A DNA stretch of 64,000 nt from DASRAP01 sp035277145 (lineage in GTDB: Bacteria; Gemmatimonadota; Gemmatimonadetes; Gemmatimonadales; Gemmatimonadaceae): the NCBI GenBank assembly GCA_035277145.1, contig DATELA010000012.1:11067-75066 (forward strand), written 5' to 3'. A model generated the notes under the pieces. The model was not told where the DNA came from, made no database searches, and saw only the letters and a program-made list of their open reading frames with translations. Made by a program: the position numbers and the translations under genes. This document shows, one piece after another, positions 1 through 7,626 of this stretch. The first letter of the stretch is position 1. Every line of letters starts with the position of its first letter.

Positions 1-45
1 GGTGAACGTGCTCACGCAGTCCGCAACGTTGTTGACGTCGGTCAT
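1..45 (-). CDS. possible 5' end of a divergent gene, cut by the window edge
   Basis: An ATG at 45 on the minus strand opens 15 codons (MTDVNNVADCVSTFT) that run off the left edge. A purine-rich AGGAAGG lies just upstream at 48-54, which would serve as a ribosome binding site. If real, the gene is transcribed divergently from the DUF2071 gene. Too little is visible to say what it encodes. Confidence 0.3.
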   Translation of the reverse strand, partial: MTDVNNVADCVSTFT

Positions 46-60
46 CGCCTTCCTAATTCC

Positions 61-849
61 GTGGACGCCATTCATTCTGATAGCGTGGGTCATGCGCCGT
101 CGTTTGGGGTGGCGCGTGGCGACTCCTCCAACCGCGTAAACCAACTGCCAGCATTTCTGACAGCCGAGTGGCGTTTGCTCGCGATGCTCAACTATCGCGT
201 AGAGCCCGCGTTGCTCGAACCGTACGTGCCGACGGGGACAGAACTCGACCCGTATCGCGGTGTGCACTACGCGAGCGTGGTCGGGTTTCTCTTTTGCAAC
301 ACGCGCGTGGTCGGCGTGCCCATTCCGTTTCACCGCAACTTCGAAGAAGTGAATCTGCGGTTCTACGTGCGGCGCAAAGTAAATGGCGAGACGCGGCGCG
401 CGGTGGTGTTCATTCGCGAACTTGTCCCGCGTCGCGCAATTGCGACGCTCGCTCGGTTCGCGTACAACGAACCGTATCGCGCGGTGCCGATGCAGCACGA
501 GGTCAGCGCGAAGCGCGTTGCGTACAGATGGAAGCTGAACGGTGCGTGGACAACGCTGTCCGCGGATTTGAGCGGCGATGGTGTTGTACCGCCGCACGAT
601 TCAGAAGAAGCGTTCATTACTGAGCACTACTGGGGTTACACGCGCCAGCGCGACGGTGGAACGGTCGAATACGAAGTGAAGCATCCGCGATGGCGCGTGT
701 GGCGCGCGACAAGCGCGAAGATCGACGGGTCGCTCGCTGACGTGTATGGCGAGCAGTGGGCTCGCGTGTTGTCTGGCCCGCCTGCGTCCGCGTTTGTCGC
801 GGATGGGTCGCCGGTGTCAGTGCATTTCCCGAAGCGAATCGAACGCTAG
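61..849 (+). CDS. DUF2071 family protein (YqjF-like)
   Basis: A cytosolic protein of 262 aa matching the DUF2071/YqjF family, which has an acetoacetate-decarboxylase-like fold and no settled function. Family hallmarks are visible: FLTAEWRLLAMLNY near residue 32, the P-x-G-T-E-L-D segment near 58, and HRNFEEVNLRFYVRR near 92. There is no signal peptide or membrane segment. The start is uncertain: GTG at 61 has no clear ribosome binding site, and in-frame GTGs at 85 and 109 are alternatives that leave the domain intact. The stop overlaps by a few bases the stop of the convergent protease gene, so neither gene has its own terminator here. Confidence 0.85.
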   Translation: MDAIHSDSVGHAPSFGVARGDSSNRVNQLPAFLTAEWRLLAMLNYRVEPALLEPYVPTGTELDPYRGVHYASVVGFLFCNTRVVGVPIPFHRNFEEVNLRFYVRRKVNGETRRAVVFIRELVPRRAIATLARFAYNEPYRAVPMQHEVSAKRVAYRWKLNGAWTTLSADLSGDGVVPPHDSEEAFITEHYWGYTRQRDGGTVEYEVKHPRWRVWRATSAKIDGSLADVYGEQWARVLSGPPASAFVADGSPVSVHFPKRIER

Positions 850-2936
850 CGAGTTACTTCGTACGTCAGCGTCGCGCGCTTGGAGCGATCGCTCTCGGAG
901 ATTGCTGTAACAGTTACCGTTGCGCGTGCATCTGCATCGGCTGCTTTGCGCGTGACGACCGCGACATCCTGTGCACCGCCGAATGCCAGCGCTGCGAATT
1001 CATTCTGGAGCGCCGCTTCCCAACCGCGGCCACTTATGGTCACGGACAGACGATACACGTCGAAGCCGAATCGCGACGCATCGCGAGTTGGATGCGCGGC
1101 GGAGACAGCGGCAGCAGTACCGGTGTTTCGTAACGTGAGCGAGTTGCCGCTGCGCGCCATTGCGGCACCGCGCGTATGCGGGCCCGCGCCATCGAGCGAC
1201 CGCACTGCCACCGTGTACGACAGAATTCCGCGCGAATCGCTCTGCTTGCCGACGATGTAGAAGTGCAGCCGGTTCGCACTGTCCACCCACTCGGCGCGAC
1301 TGCCTGAATGCGCGCCCGCGTGAAACAGCGCGTCGTTGAGTTGGCGATAGTCTGCGACGCTGCGCATGACCACTTCACCATTCGGGCGTTTGAAATCGGC
1401 GACGCGAATGTCCTGCGGATTCGCGTCGATGGTCCACGTGAACGTGTTGAATCCGTTCGGCCCGCCCACCGCGCGCGCGCGATCCTTGTTCTTCGCGATC
1501 AGCACGCCGTTGTCAGGTACGAATGAGTCGTAGCCAATACGCTGCACGACTTCGACTGTGTAGAAGTCGTAGTCGGGAACGCCCGACGACAATGGATTCG
1601 TCGCGGGATCGTCGGGCGGTGTGAGATCGCGTTTGCCCGAATCGCCGTCGAGACGCACGTGAATGCCCGCGACCGTGCCCGGCACGGGATCGACCGCGCG
1701 CGCCATCAGGCGCGCAACGGCGACGCCTGATTTCGCGAGTTCGTGACGATGCAACAACAACACCTGACTCGAATCGACGAACCCAAACAACATCCGCTGC
1801 CGCAACATCAATCCCGCCGACATCGAACCACCGGCATCGGGCGGAACGATCCAGCGCGAGTGCGGACCACCAGGGCCGTTGAACGAACCGCGATCCATCA
1901 AATCCCACGGGCCTGCGGGTGCGCGACGGCGCGGTTCCGCAAACGGATTGTTGTAGTTGTCACCGATGCCGAACGCGGCGTGCGCGAGTTCGTGTCGAAT
2001 CGTGTTGATGGATTCGCCCTGCACGATCGCAGCGTTGCTCCACAGCCATTTTCCAACCTGCCACGGCGTCCACGCGCCGTACCGGCTGCGCACCCAGCGT
2101 GGTTTCGTCGTATCAGGATTGCCCCACGCGGCGGGAATATCTTCGCGCGTCTGGAACTTCATCTCGCCGAATTCCTGCCATACCGCGGTTTCGTCGTAAC
2201 CCGCGAATAGACGCAACACGAGATCAAAATCGCGCGCGACGTTCGCGCCTTTATCGAGCTGCCACAACGAATCGACGTGACGCTGCAATCCGCGGGCCTG
2301 CGGCGCGTGGCCTGCCGGCAATTCATCAGCAGGCAATCCGCCGTACTCGAACGTCGGGCCCGGCATGCGATACGGACCAAACACGGTCGTGCTCACGCCC
2401 GCGCGTCCGCGCGACTGCTCCATCCAGTACTCGTGAATCGTGCGCCCGTGGTTGAACGTGTTGGGCACCATGTAGAAGTCGCGAAAGAAGGCGGGCACAT
2501 CTTCGCGCTTGATGGGATCCACCTGCGGATTCCCGTATAAATCCGATCGCTTACGCAGCGTCATCACAAACGGCTGATCGGGAAAATCCGCGGTGACGAC
2601 AGCAAGGCGCACCTGTTTTTGCGTCGCCTTTCGCTCGGGATTCGTCCAATCCATTCCCGGAACCGGGCGATAGTCCGCCCACGTCATGGCGTCCTGATCG
2701 CGCACGATCTGCGGATCAATCGGAGCGGGCCAAACAGCCTTCGCCTCGGGCACACCAGTCGCGATCCGCGCGCCACTCGCGGGGGCACACGAAACTGCGA
2801 CACTCAACGCAGAGCCGCAGAGGACGCTGAGGGCCGCGGAGAAAAACTTTTTGGCAACAGCACTCGCCGCGCCGGCAAATGCCCGGTGAGCGCAGTTACC
2901 ACAGCTCCTCTCTGCGAGCCTCTGCGTTCTCTGCAT
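846..2936 (-). CDS. exported M6-like zinc metallopeptidase, N-terminus built from a repeat
   Basis: About 696 aa. The zinc-peptidase motif HELAHAAFGIGDNY is followed by a Gly/Asn-rich PWDLMDRGSFNGPGG loop, as in M6 (immune inhibitor A-like) peptidases: H-E-x-x-H gives two zinc ligands and the catalytic Glu. A long C-terminal part of beta-sandwich character lacks recognised repeats. The N-terminus is unusual. The first roughly 45 codons lie inside a dispersed palindromic repeat (2804-2952), which supplies the hydrophobic core FFSAALSVLCGSALSVAV ahead of a possible lipobox Cys. No codon near the signal core can start translation. ATG 2936 (inside the repeat), ATG 2999/2996 and a start at 3104 are all open, and none has a good ribosome binding site. 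Enzyme identity is fairly sure; the start is not. Confidence 0.75.
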   Translation of the reverse strand: MQRTQRLAERSCGNCAHRAFAGAASAVAKKFFSAALSVLCGSALSVAVSCAPASGARIATGVPEAKAVWPAPIDPQIVRDQDAMTWADYRPVPGMDWTNPERKATQKQVRLAVVTADFPDQPFVMTLRKRSDLYGNPQVDPIKREDVPAFFRDFYMVPNTFNHGRTIHEYWMEQSRGRAGVSTTVFGPYRMPGPTFEYGGLPADELPAGHAPQARGLQRHVDSLWQLDKGANVARDFDLVLRLFAGYDETAVWQEFGEMKFQTREDIPAAWGNPDTTKPRWVRSRYGAWTPWQVGKWLWSNAAIVQGESINTIRHELAHAAFGIGDNYNNPFAEPRRRAPAGPWDLMDRGSFNGPGGPHSRWIVPPDAGGSMSAGLMLRQRMLFGFVDSSQVLLLHRHELAKSGVAVARLMARAVDPVPGTVAGIHVRLDGDSGKRDLTPPDDPATNPLSSGVPDYDFYTVEVVQRIGYDSFVPDNGVLIAKNKDRARAVGGPNGFNTFTWTIDANPQDIRVADFKRPNGEVVMRSVADYRQLNDALFHAGAHSGSRAEWVDSANRLHFYIVGKQSDSRGILSYTVAVRSLDGAGPHTRGAAMARSGNSLTLRNTGTAAAVSAAHPTRDASRFGFDVYRLSVTISGRGWEAALQNEFAALAFGGAQDVAVVTRKAADADARATVTVTAISESDRSKRATLTYEVTR

Positions 2937-2952
2937 CTCTGCGTTGCGTTTG
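2804..2952. repeat. family A palindromic repeat, copy 1 (inside a CDS 5' end)
   Basis: This is the most diverged of six family A copies. Left arm: CAACGCAGAGCCGCAGAGGA. Right arm: CTCTGCGTTCTCTGC, then CTCTGCGTTGCGTTTG. Inner arms GGCAACAGCACTCGCC and GAGCGCAGTTACC enclose the loop. Unlike the other copies it lies at the 5' end of a gene and is translated as the start of the M6-like protease on the minus strand. Confidence 0.85.
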
Positions 2953-3087
2953 CCGTTCAGGTGCACGGGGCTTGCCTCTCTGTGAGCCGGGGGCATCATA
3001 CACGGCGGATTCAAGCGTTCGCCAGCCTGCCGGCATCGCATACGGTGCATGGCAACCGCCCCTCTCCTCAAACCGCGCCGTGAACGC

Positions 3088-3651
3088 ATGACGGAGCCCG
3101 GCACCGCGTCACACGCTGACGAACGCGCGCTGGTCGCGCGGGCGCAGCGCGGTGACGTCGCCGCCTTCGAAGCGCTTTACCACGCGACGTCGGGTCGCGT
3201 GTTCGCGCTCTGCATGCGCATGGCGGGCGATCAGGTGCATGCGACGGAGCTCATGCAGGACGTGTTCGTAAAAATCTGGGAAAAGCTGTCGTTGTTTCGC
3301 GGTGAGTCGGCATTCAGCACGTGGGTGCACCGCCTCGCGATCAACACGGTGCTCGAAACGCGGCGCAAAGAAGGCAGGCGTGGGAATTACGAGGAGCGAG
3401 GATCGAATCTCGAGGAACGAGAGGAAAGCAGAACCGAGGAGAGAGCGACGCGACCGAGAATCGAGGATCGCCTGGACCTCGAAGCTGCCATTTCAAAACT
3501 GCCTCCCGGTGCGCGACAAGTCTTCGTGCTCCACGACGTCGAAGGGTATCAACACAACGAAATCGCGAAGATGACCGGACTCGCTGAAGGAACGCTCCGC
3601 GCACAGCTCCACCGCGCACGCAAGCTCTTGATGGAGATGCTCGAACGATGA
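3088..3651 (+). CDS. ECF RNA polymerase sigma factor with a repeat-derived linker
   Basis: A sigma-70 family factor of 187 aa. Region 2 spans residues 20-95 (FEALYHATSGRVFALC, then the LMQDVFVKIWEKL helix and FRGESAFSTWVHRLAINT). Region 4 covers the C-terminal 55 residues with the helix-turn-helix YQHNEIAKMTGLAEGTLRAQ. The linker between them is abnormally long and charged (residues about 100-127, rich in E and R). It is encoded by a copy of the GAGGAGCGAG repeat found at 15804-15983. ATG 3088 is preferred over an upstream in-frame ATG at 3049 because it places the family N-terminus correctly. The gene overlaps the anti-sigma gene by 4 nt (ATGA), which implies translational coupling. Confidence 0.93.
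   Translation: MTEPGTASHADERALVARAQRGDVAAFEALYHATSGRVFALCMRMAGDQVHATELMQDVFVKIWEKLSLFRGESAFSTWVHRLAINTVLETRRKEGRRGNYEERGSNLEEREESRTEERATRPRIEDRLDLEAAISKLPPGARQVFVLHDVEGYQHNEIAKMTGLAEGTLRAQLHRARKLLMEMLER
3385..3470 (+). repeat. family C (GAGGAGCGAG) repeat arm inside the sigma gene
   Basis: The stretch begins AATTACGAGGAGCGAG. This matches 15 of 16 bases with the inverted right terminus (AACTACGAGGAGCGAG) of the intergenic element at 15804-15983. GAGGAACGAG, GAGGAGAGAG and ATCGAGGATCG variants follow. Codons in this stretch are almost all Glu, Arg and Ser. The insert keeps frame. Confidence 0.75.
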
Positions 3652-4361
3652 TGTCACACACGCAGCACCCCGAATGGGAAACGCTCAACGATTTTGTCGA
3701 TGGCTCGATCGCGCCCGAGTTGCGCGCCGACGTCGCGGCACACGTTGACACCTGCGCCATCTGCCGGGACATGATCTCGCGCATCCGCGGATTGCGCGAT
3801 GAAACGTCGGCACTCCCGCAGACGATCGATCCGCCACGCGAAGCATGGGCCGCGATTGCGGCGAAGGTCGATGCAGCAAAGGTTGTCGAGCTCGGTCGCG
3901 TACCCGGACGCGCGAGCGATGCGCATGCGTCGTTCGAGGCGCGCAACCGGCGCATACGGTTGGCAGTCGCGGCGGTGCTGCTCGTCGTCGCATCGTCCAG
4001 CGTTACGGCAATCCTCATGCGCAACACCGGTTTGCCGAGCAGTGCAACGACGCGCATCGACCAAACGCCGTCGAACACGCAACTGGTAGCACTCCCACCG
4101 GACATCGCCAACGTCGAACGCACGTACTTGAGCACCGTCGACGAACTCGTCTCGGTGCTGAACGATCCGTCGAACACGTTTGCGCCGGGCACAATTCAAG
4201 CCGTACAGCGCAGCCTGAAAGTCATCGACGCAGCCATCGCCGAGGCACGCAATGCATTACTCAGCGATCCGGCGAGCGACGTGCTGCGTGAAATTCTGAA
4301 CAAGAGCTATGAACAGAAAGTCGATTTGCTTCGTCGTGTGTCCAAACACACGACGTCCTGA
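3648..4361 (+). CDS. anti-sigma factor with zinc-finger (zf-HC2) and one membrane helix
   Basis: 237 aa. The N-terminal domain carries the anti-sigma zinc-binding pattern H32-x3-C36-x2-C39 (HVDTCAIC). One membrane segment runs about 104-124 (RLAVAAVLLVVASSSVTAIL). A periplasmic part of about 110 aa is predicted helical and has no recognised sensor domain. By family knowledge it holds the upstream sigma factor at the membrane until signalled. The ATGA overlap with the sigma gene supports a stoichiometric pair. Downstream is the DUF4097 gene, only 3 nt after the stop, so all three should be co-transcribed. Confidence 0.88.
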   Translation: MMSHTQHPEWETLNDFVDGSIAPELRADVAAHVDTCAICRDMISRIRGLRDETSALPQTIDPPREAWAAIAAKVDAAKVVELGRVPGRASDAHASFEARNRRIRLAVAAVLLVVASSSVTAILMRNTGLPSSATTRIDQTPSNTQLVALPPDIANVERTYLSTVDELVSVLNDPSNTFAPGTIQAVQRSLKVIDAAIAEARNALLSDPASDVLREILNKSYEQKVDLLRRVSKHTTS

Positions 4362-4364
4362 GAC

Positions 4365-5264
4365 ATGACCATGCGAACACGAACATTGTTTGGCGCGCTG
4401 CTGGCGCTTGCATTGCCGCTGGCAATCGGCGCGCAGCAAAAAGTGGACATCGCCCGTGCGACGGCGAAGGACGTCGCGGTCACGCTGCAGGGTCCGTTCG
4501 CGCGACTCAACATCGTCGCGTGGGCGTTCGATTCCGTTGCGATCACCGGCACGCTCATGCACGGCGCGCAGATCGAGAATGTGTTCGCGGGTGATCCTGG
4601 CCTGCGTCCAAAGGGTGCCAAGGTGTATATCCGCGGACCCGAAGACATGGTCAAAGGCGGCACCGTGATCGAGATGCGCGTGCCACGCTCTGCGCGCGTG
4701 TGGGTGAAGGGCGGAATTTCCGAGGTCACCGTCGCGGGAATCACCGGTGAGATCGACGTGAGCCTTGTTGGCGGCTGGGTCACGGTCGACGGAAATCCGC
4801 GCGTCGCAAATCTCGAAGCGATGGACGGCAGAGTCACGTTCGACGGCGCAGCGAGCCGGCTGAACATGAAGACTGCTGCCGGCAACATTCTCGCGCGCGG
4901 ACGAGCGCTCGATGCGTCGTTCTATTCAGTCAGCGGCAATGTCCGCGTCGATGCAGTACTAGAACGAGGGAAGTTCGAAACGTTGAGCGGCACGGTCACC
5001 TACGCCGGTGAACTCGCTCGAGGCGCCGCGCTCACGTTCAACACGCACGACGGTGCGATTGACGTGATGCTCGGCGGAAAGCCCGATGTCGTCATCAATG
5101 CGACGACGATGCAGGGCGTGATTGAAAACCTGTTCACGTCGAAGAGCGCGAGCACGCGTCGCGACGGACGCGGACAGGAGCTGGAACTTGAACTCGCGTT
5201 TGGCGACGGCCGCGTCGATATCACGAGTTTCAAGGGGAATATCCGTTTGAGCAGGATGAAGTAA
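4365..5264 (+). CDS. exported DUF4097 family protein
   Basis: 299 aa with a signal peptide (MTMRTRTLFGALLALALPLAIGAQ, cleaved near residue 24). The rest is a regular succession of short beta strands with Gly turns (VTVAGITGEIDVSLVGGWVT, then ISG/LSG-like turns). This is typical of DUF4097 beta-helical 'adhesin' domains often encoded beside ECF sigma/anti-sigma pairs. The function is not established; an envelope-stress sensing or effector role is inference from position. A second in-frame ATG at 4371 would shorten the signal peptide by two residues only. Confidence 0.82.
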   Translation: MTMRTRTLFGALLALALPLAIGAQQKVDIARATAKDVAVTLQGPFARLNIVAWAFDSVAITGTLMHGAQIENVFAGDPGLRPKGAKVYIRGPEDMVKGGTVIEMRVPRSARVWVKGGISEVTVAGITGEIDVSLVGGWVTVDGNPRVANLEAMDGRVTFDGAASRLNMKTAAGNILARGRALDASFYSVSGNVRVDAVLERGKFETLSGTVTYAGELARGAALTFNTHDGAIDVMLGGKPDVVINATTMQGVIENLFTSKSASTRRDGRGQELELELAFGDGRVDITSFKGNIRLSRMK

Positions 5265-5293
5265 CTCACATTGCAAATACTCGGAGCTATACC

Positions 5294-5800
5294 ATGAAAT
5301 CTCTTCTTACCGCCGCGGCGCTCTGCGTTACCGCCGCCGCCGGTCCTACAGCCTACCGCCCAGACCCTACCGCCTTTGGTCCGCCGTGGATCTCCATCGA
5401 GTACCCGGTGAATCCGTACGACCAGACCACGCGCGACGCGTATCTCGTCGTGCACGCGTACCATCACGGCACGCCGACTGAATTCCCGGTGCGCGGTACT
5501 GCTGAAGGAATCGTCGATGGAAAACGCCGCACCGTGTCTCTCGAGTTTGCGCGCACCAGCCGTCCTGGTGTGTTCGCGCTCAAGAAACAGTGGAGCGACG
5601 CAGGAACGTGGGCGCTGATGATCGCGGTTGCGCAGGGCAAGGATGATCAGGCGCAGGCAATCGTGAACGTCGGGACAGATGGCCGCGTGGCATCGGTGCG
5701 CGTGCCGACGAAGCGGCAGGACAACTGGACCGTACCGGCGCCGGTGTCGGTTGCGGAGATCGAGAAAGAACTTCGCGCGAGAGCAGCCGCCAGCAACTGA
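5294..5800 (+). CDS. exported protein of unknown function
   Basis: 168 aa. I do not recognise a family. An N-terminal signal sequence (MKSLLTAAALCVTAAAG) is followed by the odd Pro/Tyr-rich stretch GPTAYRPDPTAFGPP. This stretch is encoded by a CCTAC(A/C)GCC microrepeat like that at 36653-36690. The remaining 130 aa look like a single beta-sandwich domain with several paired strands (ISIEYPVNPYDQ, DAYLVVHAYHH, TVSLEFARTS, GVFALKKQWSDAGTWALMIAV). That would fit an extracellular carbohydrate- or peptide-binding fold, but this is a guess. It lies 29 nt after the DUF4097 gene on the same strand and is probably the last gene of the sigma operon. Confidence 0.65.
   Translation: MKSLLTAAALCVTAAAGPTAYRPDPTAFGPPWISIEYPVNPYDQTTRDAYLVVHAYHHGTPTEFPVRGTAEGIVDGKRRTVSLEFARTSRPGVFALKKQWSDAGTWALMIAVAQGKDDQAQAIVNVGTDGRVASVRVPTKRQDNWTVPAPVSVAEIEKELRARAAASN
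5344..5376 (+). repeat. family F (CCTACCGCC) microrepeat within a signal-peptide region
   Basis: Three degenerate copies, CCTACAGCC, CTACCGCCC and CCTACCGCC, sit directly after the hydrophobic core of the exported protein at 5294. The same unit forms the convergent palindrome at 36653-36690. Confidence 0.6.
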
Positions 5801-5812
5801 GCTTCGGAACTG

Positions 5813-5966
5813 CAAACGCAACGCAGAGGGGCAGAGTACGCAGAGGTTCGCAGAGAACTGATTGATGGTAACTGCTCTCGCCAAGCACATGTAGGCTCAG
5901 CGAGAGCTGTTACCACAAGTCCTTCTCTGCGACCCTCTGCGTTCTCTGCGGCTCTGCGTTGCGTTT
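5813..5966. repeat. family A palindromic repeat, copy 2
   Basis: Outer arms CAAACGCAACGCAGAGGGGC and GCGGCTCTGCGTTGCGTTT are inverted repeats. Within them GCAGAGTACGCAGAGGTTCG mirrors the right-arm unit CCTCTGCGTTCTC, and inner arms GGTAACTGCTCTCGCC and GCGAGAGCTGTTACC flank an 18-nt loop. The element fills the gap between two convergent genes, starting 12 bp after one stop and ending 11 bp from the other. It could fold into a very long hairpin and may act as a bidirectional terminator (inference). Confidence 0.92.
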
Positions 5967-5977
5967 CGAGCGTATGA

Positions 5978-7420
5978 CTAGGCTGCCCGCATACGCGCGG
6001 CACGGGCACGCCCGTAGCCGAAGTACACGATGAACCCGAGCGCGAGCCAGATCACGAGCCGCCATTTGGTCTCGTGCGGCAGCGCCCACATCATCGTCGC
6101 GCACGCGAGCGCACCGAGAATCGGCACGACTGGTGACCACGGCGTGCGGAACGGACGCGGCGCGTCGGGCTGGCGCTTACGCAGGATGATGATGCCGATG
6201 CACGCGAGCACGAACGCGAACAGCGTGCCCATCGACACCAACTCGCCGAGAATCTTGATCGGCGTGACGCCCGCCGCGATCGCGACAATGCCGCCCGTGA
6301 GCGCGGTACTCAAGTGTGGTGTGCGGAATCGCTCGTGCACTCTGCTGAACATCGAGGGCAACAATCCGTCTCGGCTCATCGCAAAAAAGATTCGCGTTTG
6401 ACCGAGCAGCGTCACGATCATCGTACTGAACAATCCGAACAACGCACTCACTTTGATGAGCGGACTGATCCATGTCAGGCCGGTTGCGTCGATACCAACC
6501 GCGAGCGGATCGGGTACGTTGAGCCGCGCGTAGGGCACGATACCGGTGAGCACGATCGCGACGGACACATAGATCACCGTACAAATCGCGAGCGACGCGA
6601 GAATCCCGATCGGCATGTCGCGCTGCGGATTGCGCGCTTCCTGCGCGGCAGTCGACACGGCGTCGAATCCGATGTACGCAAAGAAGATGATGCCCGTCGC
6701 CTGCAGAATGCCGCTCCATCCAAACGCGCCGAACACTCCGGTATTCGGCGGAATGATCGGCGTGAGGTTTTCCGGCTTGATGTAGTTGATGCCCGCGACG
6801 ACGAAGACAACCAGCACCGCCGCCTTGATCACGACCATAACGGTGTTCGCGTTCGCGGATTCCTTGATTCCTTTGATCAGCAGTGCGGCAACGAAGAACA
6901 CGATGAGCGCCGCAGGCAAGTTGAACACACCCGTCACACCGGATTCTGATCCGTCCGGCAACATCGCCATCACACCCGGCGCGGCGGTCAGTTGCGCCGG
7001 CAGCTCGATGCCGAGAGTGTGCATGAGGCTGACGAAATACCCGGACCAACCAACAGCGACCGTCGCAGTCGCGAGTGCATACTCGAGTACCAGATCCCAG
7101 CCGATGATCCACGCGACGAATTCGCCGACCGTCGCGAACGCGTACGTGTACGCGCTGCCTGCAACAGGAATCATCGACGCGAGCTCCGCATAACAGAGCC
7201 CCGCGAACGCGCACCCGACCGCCGCGAAGATCATCGAGATCCACAACCCAGGCCCCGCGTGCAACGACGCCGCGGTTCCGCTCAACACGAAGATGCCCGT
7301 ACCGATGATCGAGCCGATGCCGAGTGCGGTGAGTTGCACCGGACCGAGCGAACGGCGCAGTACTCCGCTGTCTGCTTCGGCCCTCAACTCCTCGAGCGAC
7401 TTCCGATGGAATAGCGACAC
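5978..7420 (-). CDS. APC superfamily amino-acid permease (CAT subfamily-like)
   Basis: 480 aa, about 12 hydrophobic segments. The first helix carries the APC signature GIGSIIGTGIFVLSG (residues about 34-48), whose unwound Gly-rich turn binds the amino-acid alpha-carboxylate. Segments FAYIGFDAVSTAAQEARNPQRDMP and the ILRKRQPDAPRPFRTPWSP tail match the YfnA/CAT (cationic amino-acid transporter-like) group. It would import amino acids by proton coupling, consistent with the many exported peptidases nearby. The start is GTG 7420. The C-terminus is short and basic (GRARAARMRAA). It is convergent with the preceding operon across a repeat element. Confidence 0.92.
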   Translation of the reverse strand: MSLFHRKSLEELRAEADSGVLRRSLGPVQLTALGIGSIIGTGIFVLSGTAASLHAGPGLWISMIFAAVGCAFAGLCYAELASMIPVAGSAYTYAFATVGEFVAWIIGWDLVLEYALATATVAVGWSGYFVSLMHTLGIELPAQLTAAPGVMAMLPDGSESGVTGVFNLPAALIVFFVAALLIKGIKESANANTVMVVIKAAVLVVFVVAGINYIKPENLTPIIPPNTGVFGAFGWSGILQATGIIFFAYIGFDAVSTAAQEARNPQRDMPIGILASLAICTVIYVSVAIVLTGIVPYARLNVPDPLAVGIDATGLTWISPLIKVSALFGLFSTMIVTLLGQTRIFFAMSRDGLLPSMFSRVHERFRTPHLSTALTGGIVAIAAGVTPIKILGELVSMGTLFAFVLACIGIIILRKRQPDAPRPFRTPWSPVVPILGALACATMMWALPHETKWRLVIWLALGFIVYFGYGRARAARMRAA

Positions 7421-7626
7421 GGGTCAGGGATTAGGGTGAACGCGTGTGACGACCAGGTCCCGATAAACGGCGCGAACAATCGTGCTTGCGCGGGTACAAG
7501 TCAATAAGTACATTCGAAAACGATCGAGCTAAAACCTTGCGGTGTAATGCTTTACAAAGAATGACGTAGAGAAACAAAGCGTTACTAACAGTATTTCTTT
7601 TCTGTTTTCTCCGTCGGAGAATCCCC
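7421..7626 (+). promoter_or_regulatory. AT-rich divergent promoter region
   Basis: The 206 bp between the permease and the next gene are clearly richer in A+T than the surroundings, especially 7500-7610 (AAGTCAATAAGTACATTCG, GTAATGCTTTAC, CAGTATTTCTTTTCTG). It should hold promoters for both divergent genes. GTAATGCTTTAC is a small palindrome. I cannot place a confident -35/-10 pair. GGAGA at 7615-7619, 7 nt before GTG 7627, is a fitting ribosome binding site for the downstream gene. Confidence 0.55.
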
